In this document: piece after piece, positions 48,947 through 59,542 of the stretch | How positions within the stretch are numbered: position 1 is the first letter of the stretch | Layout of the letters: each line of letters opens with the position of its first letter | Source: Sarocladium kiliense | Taxonomy: Eukaryota > Ascomycota > Sordariomycetes > Hypocreales > Sarocladiaceae | Reading direction: 5' to 3' | Assembly (NCBI GenBank): GCA_030734395.1 | Contig: JAUZTG010000044.1 | Coordinates: 310,001 to 374,000 of the forward strand | Length of the DNA: 64,000 nt | Notes under the pieces: model-generated | The model's input: only the letters and a program-made list of their open reading frames with translations | Database searches by the model: none | What the model was told of the DNA's origin: nothing | Translations under genes and position numbers: made by a program

Positions 48947-49315
48947 GAGGAACCTGGACATGGCAAGGAAAAGTTAGATGCGTCATAAGGTCTTTCGCAT
49001 TTCATATTGTCTATCACGGAGGTGGCGGTGGCGTCTGCTGGTTTACACGAGGAGTTACCGAGTTTGTGCTTACAACTATGTCGTCTGGCATCATGATAGC
49101 CTTGCTTCACATTTGCGAGTCAGTCCGGATCAGAAACACGAATAGATCAATCTTCTTTGAATGGCTATGATAAAATTCGAATATGTGAGCTCCGTTATGC
49201 TCCCTTTCCATTTTCGGCCGAATGTATGAGCATCCCTCGTAATGTCGGGCTGGACGCAGTGCCCTGGAGATTCAACAAATGAAGAGAAGTATCTTTGATG
49301 GATTGAGGCAAGACT
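48947..49315. other. Convergent intergenic, about 370 bp
   Basis: 3' flanks of the ACS-family transporter and the Gfo/Idh/MocA oxidoreductase. No gene is seen. Confidence 0.5.
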
Positions 49316-50541
49316 CTACACTGCATCGGATAGTTGATCCGAACCAGCTTGCAAGATCATTTGGAATATCTCAATGTCCTTTCTGGCATCCGCCGCGCTC
49401 GTCTTGGGCGACCGCTTGTTGACCACGCAACCGTATAACTCAAGCATCTCCAACGTGTACGGGTCCGTATAAGTCTTGCGGACCTGGCGCTCTTGGAATC
49501 CGCCTTCGCCAACCTTCTCCCGCACTGTCATGGTGACCGGTAAGCCCTTGACATAAGGCGAGTCGTAGTTCACACGGACGATCTTGTCCGCGGAGTATAT
49601 CTCTATCGACGCATCGAATTGTGGGATCTGAGTGAAGCCAGATTCGTAGGTCACTGGGAATCCGTCGTACTGGAACAGAACACTGAAAATGCCGGGGAAA
49701 GTAAGAACAGCGCCTGCAACCTTTTGGGGCATGCCGATGATCTCGCGCATAGCAGAGAGATCATGAGTCCCCAGCCTATATTGAGTGTGGTTAGAATCGT
49801 TGTTGTTCCTAATGATGAATAATGACAAAGATCTTGAGGTTGGACTCACCCTCCCAATACACGCATCATACGTCTGGACCTGGAAGTGACCGAGACCCCA
49901 AACTCCTTGCTGAGTGCCTGCTCATGCATATCCAGTTCCCTGGAGGTCCGGTCCTCACTATCCGCCTCGCTGAAGTCCTCAAACCTTTTGGGCCTCATGC
50001 CGGATTGATCGACGAACACGCTGTTAGAACCAATAATGTCCCGGACACGAGCATAAAGGATTTTGCTCATGCCACCAACTTCGGCTACCGCATCCTGGAA
50101 AGCAGTGGCGAAGCGGCGCATTGTGCCAACGAAGACGAAACCCTGAGACTCCTTCTCCGCAGCGATGAGCTGGTCAATGTCTCGGAAGTTCAACGCCGCC
50201 GGCTTCTCGAGGAGGCAGTTCTTGTTATGCTTGAGAGCCAACAGCGCATGTGGAACATGGTAGGCATCTGCGTTCGCGATGAAGACGATGTCAACTTCTG
50301 GTGAAGCGCACAGTTCCTCGGCATCCGTGGTGATCTTCGGCGTAGTCCTGGTGATCTTGTGACGGCAATGGGAGAGGGCCTGTTGGGAAATGTCACACAG
50401 ATATGTAATCTGGAAGAAGTCGGACAAAGCGTTCAACGTTGGGATATGGACAACCTGAGATATCTCGCCACAGCCAATGAGTCCGATTCGTAGTACGGGA
50501 CCGTCATGGCTGCTGTTTGCCTTGGGTTGAAGGACCGTCAT
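49316..50541 (-). CDS. Gfo/Idh/MocA family NAD(P)-dependent oxidoreductase, 383 aa
   Basis: Two exons (50541-49850, 49775-49316; 74-bp intron) encode 383 residues. The longer frame would start with TTG, so the ATG at 50541 is used. The Rossmann motif RIGLIGCGEISQ lies near residue 18, the family's EKPAALNF near 110, and the C-terminal alpha/beta domain continues across the intron with LGGLGTHDLSAMREIIG, whose GTHDL is the substrate-site His motif. Relatives dehydrogenate sugars, inositols or their acids, or act as dihydrodiol dehydrogenases; the substrate is unknown here. The gene shares a 672-bp promoter with the divergent sugar transporter, strongly suggesting joint expression. No targeting signal. 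Confidence 0.9.
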
Positions 50542-51213
50542 AATGATGTCTTGGGAGTTGGAAAGCAAAGAAAAGAGATGATGGGAATTGAACTGAAGGC
50601 AAGCGGCTTAGGTAGAGATCGGGTTAAACTTGTGTTAAGAGAGGTGAGACTGGGTGATATTTGAGGCATGGCACATGACGACAGGTAGCGTCTCTCAACA
50701 ACTAGACTAAACATTAGCAGCCAGTGTAATCTCTTGAATCTTGACGGGGCATGTCGGCAAGTCGATGAGGCGAATAAGACGCTTTTCCTCACTACATTGG
50801 ATGCCGATTCTGTATCGGGGTGTTTCGGCAAGCCTATGTCACAACCGTCTAGAGGTGTCGGGGCATCTCGGCAACCGTCCCCAGCAACGACCTGATGAGC
50901 TACATTAGCGCCGCGTAGAATCGGCAAGGCCTGTTAATGGTTGTGTTTGCAATTATCTGGGCGCCTCCTCTTGCTAGTTTCTTGCCAGCTGAGGATAGTT
51001 CATGCCGATCCGGGGACCCCAGAACCTTCTCCGCACAACCTTGGGAATCATGGCATGGGTTTCGAGGCATCTGGATTGGGGTTCTTATAGCCGTGCGATT
51101 CCCCTTTCCTGATCGTGCATCAATCACCTCGCCACATTTCAGAGTCAGTGCCGATCGAAAACGTATCCTGTTTGTTGAACTTCACTTGGGTTCGATTGCC
51201 TTATACCCTGACT
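50542..51213. promoter_or_regulatory. Bidirectional promoter with seven TCGGCA motifs
   Basis: This 672-bp region separates the divergent starts of the Gfo/Idh/MocA oxidoreductase and the sugar transporter. TCGGCAA occurs on the plus strand at 50754-50760, 50825-50831, 50868-50874 and 50921-50927. TGCCGA (the reverse) occurs at 50802-50807, 51003-51008 and 51149-51154. About 0.3 copies of the 6-mer would be expected by chance on both strands. A CGG-containing element repeated like this is typical of Zn2Cys6 regulator binding, and two such regulators are encoded in the cluster. Which protein binds is inference. Confidence 0.6.
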
Positions 51214-52928
51214 ATGCGTTTCTTGTCCAAAGACAACGGCAATAGTGCCAGGGCAGCTGTTGGACCTGAGCTCGCCGCCGTCCTTCCAAAAGATGCTAAG
51301 CCTTGGTATCGCACCTGGCATCTGGTTAAACTGAACTTGGTTCTGCTGGCACCTCTGCTCTCTGCTGGTTCGGTTGGTTATGACGGTCTGTACCCAGAAA
51401 CCGTTTAGGGCGTCTACCATTGAGAAGCTTTCCCACTGACCTTGACTTCAGGATCCATGATGAACGGCTTACAAACTCTGCCCCAATGGCGCGAGTACTT
51501 TGGTCAGCCTCAAGGAGCCATTCTCGGTGCGATGAACTCGGTCTATCCTGTTGGCAAACTGCTTGCCCTCTTTGTGGTAACATACGTCTCTGATCGATGG
51601 GGCCGCAAGCTCCCAATCTATATGGGATTGGTGTTTTGCATCTCCTTCGCTGTTCTTCAGGGTCTCTCGAAGAGCTTGGAAAGCTTCATCGTGGCTAGAG
51701 CCCTGCTGGGCTTCTTCACTACGTTTCTATCCCAACCGAGCCCGATTCTTATAACCGAACTTGCGTACCCAACACACCGAGGCAAATTAACAGCCTTATA
51801 CAATACGTTCTTCGTAAGTTCGCTTTGGAGTAACTCAGGAAACGTAAGCCTCAGTAACTAACTTGTGGCGTGTCATAGTACGTCGGCGCTGTCTTCGCTG
51901 CCTGGTGTACGTTCGGAACCTTCAAAATCGAGTCAGCTTGGAGCTGGAGAATCCCTTCCCTTCTTCAGGCATCACTTCCAGTCTTCCAGGTTGTTGGCGC
52001 CTTCTTCCTGCCTGAATCCCCGAGATGGCTCGTTGCTCGCGGTCGAAAGGAAGAAGCGCGTCAAGTTCTCGCCGATTTCCACGCTGGAGGGGACCTGGAA
52101 TCGCCTCTTGTGGATTTCGAAATGCAAGAAATCGAAAGCGTTCTTCTCCTAGAGGCGGAGACCGTCTCGAAGACTTCCTGGCTCGAACTGGTCAAGACGC
52201 CGGCAAACCGAAAGCGAACCCTGATTGCCTTTGTGGTCGGCTGGTTTGCTCAGTGGAATGGTGTTGGTGTCGTATCGTATTACCTGACCCTCGTGCTCAA
52301 CACGATCGGTATCACCGAGGTGAAGGACCAGACTTTGATCAACGGCCTTCTCCAGATTTTCAACTGGGGCATGGCATCAGTTGCTGCTCTGATGGTTGAC
52401 CGTGTTGGACGCCGGACACTGTTTCTCGTTTCCACGGCGGGCATGTGCGCAAGTTACGCTGTATGGACTGGGCTCACGTCCAATTTCATATCGTCTGGAA
52501 ACGAGGCAACGGGCCGTGCTGTTGTTGCATTCATATTCATCTACTACTTCTTCTACGACATCGCATGGACACCGCTTCTGCAAGCCTACCCGGTCGAGAT
52601 CTTCCCTTATACACTCCGCGGCCGCGGGCTGTCAGTCGCCTATATCGGCACCTACTCGGGTCTCATCCTCGGGAACCAAGTCAACCCGATCGCAATGAAG
52701 GCTCTTAGCTGGAAGTACTATATCGTCTTCTGCGTTATCCTGGCTTGCTTGTTCGTCATTGTGTGGTTCCTGTTTCCCGAGACCAGAGGGCATACCCTCG
52801 AAGAGATGCGGGAGATCTTCGAAGGTAAATACGAAACTCCGGACAAGCTTCGCGAGGCTGAGACTGGAACTGTGGAGGTATCCGACAAGGCAGGCAAGGG
52901 CAATGTCGCGTACGTGGAAGATCGCTGA
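51214..52928 (+). CDS. MFS sugar transporter (lactose permease/hexose transporter type), 527 aa
   Basis: Three exons (51214-51385, 51452-51813, 51879-52928; introns 66 and 65 bp) encode 527 residues. The sugar-transporter family motifs are intact: GYDGSMMNGLQ in span 1, DRWGRKL after span 2, PESPRWLVARGR before the central loop, DRVGRRT after span 8, QAYPVEIFPYTLRGRG and PETRGHTLEEM after spans 10 and 12. The N-terminal GYDGS..NGLQ..PQW pattern is typical of the fungal lactose permease/cellodextrin branch rather than Hxt hexose carriers. It is predicted to be a plasma-membrane proton symporter for a mono- or disaccharide. It is divergent from the oxidoreductase, with shared motifs between them. 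Confidence 0.93.
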
Positions 52929-53350
52929 AGGCACCCGCCCAGAGACTGTGAGATTAGGGATGGAGCTTTGTGCTTCTCGGAGGATCTTGTGAAATAGTTC
53001 CTGTCTTGAGCAGAGTTTGCATACGAGCATATGTCTGTGACTTGGGATTAGTTTATCTAATATACTGAATCATACCTGCTAATAGGTCAGATCCTGGCTT
53101 TCTCAGCCAGCGTGACGAGCTCTCTATTATCGTAGGACGCATTGCACAGACAAGAATTAAGAACCTCAGACCTACGAGTGGTGCATCAACCCTCATGATA
53201 CGGAGTCAGCCATAATCAAGCCCTCAACCCCTAAAAGAAACAGTAGTAGAGCCTTGCGGGAAGACGTGCGAATTAGAAAGCTTCATGGGATCTCAACTGA
53301 TATTGATGTGCTTGTAAAGGACTCCGCAGGCTAACTTGGCCACGCACTCT
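52929..53350. other. Convergent intergenic, about 420 bp
   Basis: 3' flanks of the sugar transporter and the dihydrodiol/xylose dehydrogenase-like gene. No gene is seen. Confidence 0.5.
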
Positions 53351-54418
53351 CTACCTTTGGTCTTGTGGGAATCGTGCACCGCCTTGACGCCGCACTTCGT
53401 CCATGAGCTCCATCACACGCAATGTCTCGCTCCAAGGCATCAGAGCATTCTGTTTCCTACCAGCTGCAATATCCAGCGCAACGGCATCAGCCTCCCAATA
53501 AAAGCCCCTTCCCACGCGCTCGAACTCGTACTTCTTCTCCTCACCATCGAGTGGGACAACAGTGAAGTCTGTCGGCAAAGACGCAGCAATGCCGTTGACG
53601 ATGACCTTTCCCTTGGTTCCCTCAATGCGACAGAAAGGAGGGGTTGTGCGGAAGCTGGAGTTGGAGGTCGCGATACCCTGACGACCATCGGTGTACTTGA
53701 GAATGATGGATGTAGCAACATCAACGCCATCCTTGAGGGTTTGTGCAGCAAGCACTGCCGGCTTCTCTGGAGCAGCTTTGCCATCCAGAGGTGCCTCGAG
53801 GCCAAGAAGAGCCCACGTCAAGCTGTAGATACCAATGTCAAGAAGACTGCCGGCACCGAGGGCCGGATCCTTCAGACGTGAGTCGGGACCCAACTTATCG
53901 ATGCCCTGGTCCAACGAAAAGTCGCAGAAAACACGCTGAATTGTACCAATTGCTTTCTGCTTGTGAAGTACGTCTTGCAGCGACTTGACCAAGGGGAAGT
54001 GGCGTGTCCACATTGCCTCCATGATGAAGACACCCTTCGCCTCAGCCGCGGCCAAGACTTCAGCAGCCTCAGTGGCGTTGAGCGTGAACGACTTTTCGCA
54101 CAGAATGTGCTTGCCGTGAGCGATGGCATCGAGGCAATTTTGCTTGTGGAATGCGTGCGGGGTGCCGATGTAGACAATGTCGACATCAGGATCGGTATAT
54201 GCCTCTTGGTAGCTCCCGTACACGCGAGGCGAATAACCTGGCAAATGCTTCTCGACGAAAGCCTTGCCTTTCTCAGTGGATGAAGATGCGACAGCTTGAA
54301 CAACGTGGTGCGCTTTGGCATCGGCTCGTTCGACGAGGATGTCCGCGGCGAACCATGACGATATAAGGCCTGTGGCGATGATGCCCCAGCGGATCGTGGG
54401 TTTGTCTGTAGTAGCCAT
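53351..54418 (-). CDS. Gfo/Idh/MocA dehydrogenase, D-xylose/dihydrodiol dehydrogenase-like, 355 aa
   Basis: A single exon of 355 codons starts at the ATG at 54418. The N-terminus TIRWGIIATGLISSWFAADIL carries the Rossmann coenzyme loop of the dimeric dihydrodiol dehydrogenase/NADP-dependent D-xylose dehydrogenase group. VDIVYIGTPHAFHKQNCLDAI and GKHILCEKSFTLN follow; the usual Pro of the family's EKP motif is Ser here. GAGSLLDIGIYSLTWALLG supplies the substrate-domain core. Fungal relatives oxidise D-xylose and other aldoses to the 1,5-lactone with NADP+, a plausible partner for a lactonase. The exact sugar is inference. It is cytosolic, with no targeting signal, and is divergent from the regulator gene, 476 bp apart. 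Confidence 0.9.
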   Translation of the reverse strand: MATTDKPTIRWGIIATGLISSWFAADILVERADAKAHHVVQAVASSSTEKGKAFVEKHLPGYSPRVYGSYQEAYTDPDVDIVYIGTPHAFHKQNCLDAIAHGKHILCEKSFTLNATEAAEVLAAAEAKGVFIMEAMWTRHFPLVKSLQDVLHKQKAIGTIQRVFCDFSLDQGIDKLGPDSRLKDPALGAGSLLDIGIYSLTWALLGLEAPLDGKAAPEKPAVLAAQTLKDGVDVATSIILKYTDGRQGIATSNSSFRTTPPFCRIEGTKGKVIVNGIAASLPTDFTVVPLDGEEKKYEFERVGRGFYWEADAVALDIAAGRKQNALMPWSETLRVMELMDEVRRQGGARFPQDQR

Positions 54419-54894
54419 ATTGTGAGATGATTCGCACCGAGTCTGCGAGGATAATAAAATTGTATGTGAACCAGAGGGGAGGACGTCAGGAGTTGAGAGA
54501 AGCGAATGGGGGAACAGCCCAGGTCAATGATAGAGGTGAGGAATTAATATGTCCCTCTATTTCGACGCAGGGATCGTCTACCTTAACAGCCTGCATCTAT
54601 TTACCCAGCAGGTCTAACTGAACTGCTCCAAGCTCCAGGGTCCCCTCCCCTCCGGAACCGGGGCCGACTAAGGTCCAGCACGACGACGAGTATTGCTGGA
54701 GACGTTGCCGAAACCCCCCGACGCTAAGAAACTCTCCCCAGGGTCGATATAAGTTCGGTGGCCCTGGTGCAAGCCTCACTCATTACACAATCTCGGGGAC
54801 ATTCGGCAGTCTCTCTTCATCTTCTCTCTTACCCCAGATCAACGTTCCACCATCCGAACCAGACCCCCAGCACTTGCAGGCACAAATCCCCGCC
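54419..54894. promoter_or_regulatory. Bidirectional promoter, xylose-dehydrogenase-like gene and Zn2Cys6 regulator
   Basis: A 476-bp region between divergent starts. It contains TTGCCGA at 54715-54721 (reverse TCGGCAA) and TCGGCA at 54803-54808, plus a GATATAAG stretch near 54748. The motif is the same as that enriched in the neighbouring divergent promoter. Confidence 0.45.
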
Positions 54895-57025
54895 ATGCCG
54901 CGTGCTCCCCGCGATCAGCCTGGTCCTAGCACCACCACCCCCAATGGCGATGGGCCCAAGACAGGCGACAAACGACGATGGACGCCTGCCATGTACGAAC
55001 GAAGACGTGCTGCTAGTGCTTGCCAAACGTGTCGTATGCGAAAAACAAAGTGCGATAACCAACGGCCAATCTGTGGATTCTGTCAGCAATCGCGCGGCCG
55101 GTGTGTATACACGGACAAGGCCGCTACAGACCACTCTTCGTTAGTCTCCTGTTCACCACGTACGTTTGTGACGAGCCAAGACGCTGACATGAGAATGGCA
55201 TTTGGTGGTCTAGTTTTGATCCTGCAAGTATTGCTATCTTGGAACGAGTCAACCACGCTGTGTCCCTACTGGAATCCGGTCTATACACCTCAGCTCTTGC
55301 TCAACATGCGACCTTCGCCCCTTCACCAGCCTCGGTTTCTGCTGTCTACACCTCAACGTCTCCTCAAGAGCGAGTTCACCCTCAGTACGACAATGTGACT
55401 CAGAGATCACCACCGGCAAGTGGCAAACCCTCGACGTCACCAGAGGTTCCTTCTTCGATGATGAACGCGGAGAGCGTCCTGAGATGGCCCATATTTGATG
55501 GCTCTGCGCCGGACGTCGAATCATTCGTCCTTGACTGCGATAACATCCCTGGCAGCACTTCTACAAGAGCAGGACCTCCGTCAGGACGGGGTGTTTGTGA
55601 GGAGGACTTTCACCAGCTGTCGCAGAAGTTCCTCGCCTATGTTCACGTGAAGAACCCTATCCTTGATATCGATGAATACAAGACCTACGTGCGGAGGGCC
55701 GCGGAGTATGGTCCCGGCTGGGATGGTCCTTCGTGTATCGTGGTAAGTGGCCGGACATTCAAACCGTTGACTGTCTCAGCGAATTTGTCGAACAATGCTG
55801 ACCGACGCCTCTTTTCAGTTGATAACATGCGCTCTCGCAAGCCTTGCAACTTCTTTAGAGCCGGATGACCCTACCATTGATCAAAATCGGTCCCCATCAT
55901 ATCGCGCAGTCACAAATCGGTCCATTGACAAAGATGCGGCTTCGGCCTATTTCATGGCAGCGCAGAAACGACTTGGTTTCTTGAGACCATCGCTGTTATA
56001 CGTCCAATGCCTCTTTCTGTTCGGCGTGTTCCAGATGTACTCCATGGACGTGATGCAGGCGTGGTTCTACTTCAACCAAGCTTGCATCCAATTCCGAAGC
56101 ATTCTGTGGATGCGTGCGAAGGGGGCCACGAGCTCACCGGAACCTGTCGACCGGAGTACGAAACGTCTGGAGCAGCGACTCTACTGGTCATGTCTCAAGT
56201 CAGAATTGTTCGTCTAACCCTGCTCATGGAAGACTGCTGATGGCTAACTTGACTGCTAGGGAGTTCCAATGCGAGATCCCGTTGCCATCTAGCGGACTCT
56301 CAACCTTTGACTATCCTGATCTGCTGCCATCGCCACCAGGTCAGGTAGTGTCACCAACTGGCACAACGGTGGATACGAACATCTTCTCAGGAGGCATCGA
56401 ACTCGACGAAGAGAGGAGCTGGTTCTACTACCTTGCCGAGATCTCGTCACGGAGGATGCTGAGCCACGCAATCACCATCATGGGCGCTAACGGAGAGCAA
56501 GGCTGGCTGCAAGATATCTCGGCCCATGTGCACAACGCGAAGACGCTCCTGGAGCAGCTGGATCTCTGGTTTTCTCACCTACCTGATTCTGTCAACGTCC
56601 AGAATCCTCAGGCTGCTAACAATGAGCTGGCACAACTGATCTGGGGTCGAGGCATGGCTTATCGGGAATGGCTGCACCGACCTTTCATCTACTACGTGAT
56701 ACATCAAACTGATGCACCAGGTGAAGTCATGGCTCTGGCAAAGGCTGGTCTGCAGATCTCTGTTGACATGATACTGTCTCGCTTCCCCAGACACAAGCAT
56801 CGGCACCACGGGACCTGGTATCTGTGCAGGTACTCCGCGAGTCGAGCACTCATTCTACTCGCAGCTGCTAAGAGCAGCAGGGTGGAATTACCTAGCCAAT
56901 GGAGAGATGCTGTGGATATGGCTGTGGCTGTCCTTGAGGCCTGGAGTGACGAGGCCCGGGACATAAAAAAGGCTGGCGAGGTCGTGGCAGCTATCGCAGT
57001 GCAGATTGCTGGTCGAGAGAGCTAA
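54895..57025 (+). CDS. Zn2Cys6 transcription factor, 642 aa
   Basis: Four exons (54895-55139, 55214-55742, 55819-56207, 56260-57025; introns 74, 76 and 52 bp) encode 642 residues. The zinc cluster is ACQTCRMRKTKC followed by C-x2-C-x6-C (about residues 43-70). A fungal TF middle region follows, with FHQLSQKFLAYVHVKNPILDI, LITCALASLATSLE and YFMAAQKRLGFL, and then a helical C-terminus (AYREWLHRPFIYYVIH). Intron 3 uses a GTTCGT donor, which is non-consensus, but the junction restores KSELEFQCEIPLP, typical of this family. It is predicted nuclear and, from position and a TCGGCA-bearing divergent promoter, a candidate regulator of the cluster and of itself. The inducer is unknown. Confidence 0.9.
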
Positions 57026-57639
57026 GACGATTATTCCGTATATCCTTGAACGCATTGATACGCAAAAATCTCATCGCCGGATGACGCTCACCTAGGGCGT
57101 GAGATACATGCTTAGATGGATGTTCGAGATGGTTAATTTGCAAGCTCGCCTGGGTATGACGCAAGGATTGAAGCGTGATGATTCAGGGCTCATGAACCAC
57201 CGCGAAAACAGTTCAAAACAAGTGCTTACCACTCTGTTTTTGTTCAATGAGGCTTTCGAATCAATTGGAATGGTCAACGTCACCGCCAAAGTCCCCAATG
57301 GCATCTGGCGCTTGTTGTCGCACAGTCCGCAGTCGTTCGCCTCGTCATACCTAGGGAAGTCCCACCCCGAACCCAAAACCTTGGGTTAGTTGCCGAGGCA
57401 CCTTGATAAGACATCATGGTGACGAGCACGCGATGATCTTCGCCTGCCGACGTTCTTTGTCCCCCAGAACAGCTTCTCAGTTGACTTTTCCACCGTTGAA
57501 GCCGTGAAACTCCGCAACTCCGTCACCTGATTCCTCCTTCGCACCACCCCCACGCAATAAAGAGCTTCAAACCCTTCCTCGATCCCTTTGACCCTATCGC
57601 CGCTTCCCTCAACTCAACGACCAGCGATCGATATTCACC
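57026..57639. other. Intergenic, about 610 bp, promoter of fmp52
   Basis: No gene is seen. TTGCCGA occurs near 57391 and TGCCGA near 57436, so the motif found in the cluster is not unique to it. Confidence 0.5.
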
Positions 57640-58362
57640 ATGGCAGCTCCCTCTTCAACCGTCATCTTCGGTTCGACCGGCCTCACCGGCTCCCACATCC
57701 TCAGCACCCTCCTCGCCACCCAATCCTCAACACCCATCATCACCATCTCCCGTCGCGCACCCTCCGCCTCCTCCCCGAACCTCACCACCATCCTCGAGCC
57801 CGACACCACGAAATGGGCCTCCTCCATCGCGAACGTCACGCCCAAGCCTGATACCATCATTTCCGCCGTCGGAACCACCCGTGCGCAAGCCGGCAGTCTC
57901 GCGAATCAATGGAAGATCGATCACGACTTGAACATCGAGCTTGCCACAGCCGCCAAGGATGCTGGTGTAAGGACTTTCGTCTTTGTGTCTAGTGGAGGTA
58001 CACGCGGTATGCTGAGCAGCTTCGCGCCTTATAGCAAGATGAAGAACGGCGTCGAAGACAAGATCCGTGAACTTGGCTTCGGACAGGCCATTATTCTTCG
58101 TCCTGGCGCACTGCTCGGCGAGCGTGATAAGCATCGTACTGGTGATGGCCTTATGCAGAGCGTTTTCGGGAGTCTGGCTGTCATCGGCCTGAAAGACAAG
58201 CTCTCTGTCGAGGGCGAGGTTGTTGGTCGCGCGGCAGCGGCTGCTCTCAAGCTGGCGGCCGAGGGCAAGGCGCCGGCGAAGTATTGGACTGTCGAGCAGT
58301 CGGATATTGTCAGACTGGGCCGGGATGAGTGGAAAGGAGAGGACGCGGCGGGAGCTCAGTAG
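57640..58362 (+). CDS. FMP52: Fmp52, mitochondrial outer-membrane Rossmann protein, 240 aa
   Basis: A single exon of 240 codons starts at an ATG in good context (TTCACCATGGC). The protein opens with VIFGSTGLTGSHIL, a short-SDR coenzyme loop close to the N-terminus, and continues with IISAVGTTRAQAGS, FVFVSSGG, YSKMKNGVEDKI and ILRPGALLGERDKHR, the pattern of Fmp52 and its animal relative HTATIP2/TIP30. Yeast Fmp52 is reported at the mitochondrial outer membrane. The enzymatic role is not established. Family length matches well. Confidence 0.92.
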   Translation: MAAPSSTVIFGSTGLTGSHILSTLLATQSSTPIITISRRAPSASSPNLTTILEPDTTKWASSIANVTPKPDTIISAVGTTRAQAGSLANQWKIDHDLNIELATAAKDAGVRTFVFVSSGGTRGMLSSFAPYSKMKNGVEDKIRELGFGQAIILRPGALLGERDKHRTGDGLMQSVFGSLAVIGLKDKLSVEGEVVGRAAAAALKLAAEGKAPAKYWTVEQSDIVRLGRDEWKGEDAAGAQ

Positions 58363-59187
58363 GCTCAGTAGGCCCTGTAGCCTGAAGAATCGCCATACGA
58401 TGGGTGGCTTCTGACGTCTTCTTTGCTCATCTTGTACGATATGTGCCTGGGTTTGGAGTTAGTTGGCGTTTTGTTACCTCGAGTCATTTCACAATACCGG
58501 GTTGTTCGCCAGAGCCTGACCCGTCCGTTCCGGTGATCAATCGATGCGTATCCGATATGACGGGTTGGCGACATGATTCGTATCGACTGCGAGTCGTCCT
58601 GATAAGACCCATGCTCATGAAGACGTCTGTGTTGCATGGTGAAGGGAGAAACCCCTCGGTCAGACGAGGGCCTTAATTCTATGGCGACGCATGGCTGGCA
58701 TGTCTTGACACCCACCAACGGCTTTTGCTGCGGCAGCCGGTCCCCAGCGAACCGAACTCAAGTAACGTGGCTCCCGGCCTCATGTCAGCTGGAGAGAAAG
58801 ATCGTTTCTTGATACCCGTGAAGTGAAGTTGGACGAAGGTCGTGGATATTGTATGGAAAGATGTAACGCTGGTGGCGCCCAACTAGGAAGCGTGCTGACG
58901 GTCAGACGGCTGGACCCGATACCGCCCCGGAGTGTTAAATTACGGACACAAGGTTTTGTTCGAGTCTCAAACTCTCATAATTAATCTCATAATACCCCCT
59001 TTGTACTCTGAATAATACGTAGAAATCCTGTGACGGGCCGTCGTCTTGATTGACTCCGCACCGCAAGTTGCCTGGTTGGCAACATTTCCCGCGACTCCTG
59101 AGAGCAGTATTCAGAATAGGAGAACAGCTCAAAGTAGATTACTCAAATGCAATAAAGGGTTGTCCAATGCTCCTCAAGCGCCTTATC

Positions 59188-59300
59188 GTCGGCTTCTAGC
59201 ACATATCGGCCTCCCTCGTCGTGGCCACTGATTGGAGACCACTGGCGGAGCTCGGAACACTCAGCAACCCCGCCGCCCAGGGCGGGAGCTAGAAGCCGAC
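59188..59300. repeat. 13-bp perfect inverted repeat enclosing a 87-bp GC-rich loop
   Basis: GTCGGCTTCTAGC at 59188-59200 and its exact reverse complement at 59288-59300. Inside, a second small hairpin (CCGCC-CAG-GGCGG) lies at 59273-59285. No flanking target-site duplication is seen. The element ends 242 bp before the riboflavin kinase start codon. It may be a structured leader, a protein-binding palindrome or a mini-element. Confidence 0.85.
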
Positions 59301-59376
59301 TGAACCCTCCCGATCTTCACGCCCCTCTGAATCATCAGCCTCATTAATTTTATCTCACTCTCACTCTCTCTGCTAT

Positions 59377-59393
59377 TGCTGCTGCTGCTGCTG
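59377..59393 (+). repeat. CTG/GCT trinucleotide run
   Basis: Five consecutive GCTG-phase units in the probable 5' leader of the riboflavin kinase gene, directly visible. A simple repeat. Confidence 0.75.
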
Positions 59394-59542
59394 CCACTTC
59401 TCTTCTCACGTCGCGTCTCTCATTCAGTCGCAGTGCGAAAAGTCTTTTCATCAGCCATTTGTTTCAGTGAAGTTCTGACCATCTTTTGCCCTTTTCGCTC
59501 AGTTGTTCATCGCCAACAGCCTCATCTTCGCGCAACTTCACC

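Larger units (their letters stand above)
58363..59542. other. Intergenic, about 1.2 kb, upstream of riboflavin kinase
   Basis: No gene is seen. It contains the 13-bp inverted repeat at 59188/59300, a CT-rich tract around 59349-59375 and a CTG run at 59377-59393, which probably belong to the leader or core promoter. Confidence 0.5.

Noticed and set aside
38116..57025. Secondary-metabolite (PKS/NRPS/terpene) cluster
   Set aside because: No backbone synthase, tailoring P450 or methyltransferase is present; the content fits catabolism better.
59188..59300. FMN riboswitch upstream of riboflavin kinase
   Set aside because: The sequence lacks the conserved RFN-element boxes and multi-branched layout; only the closing stem and one inner hairpin are supported.
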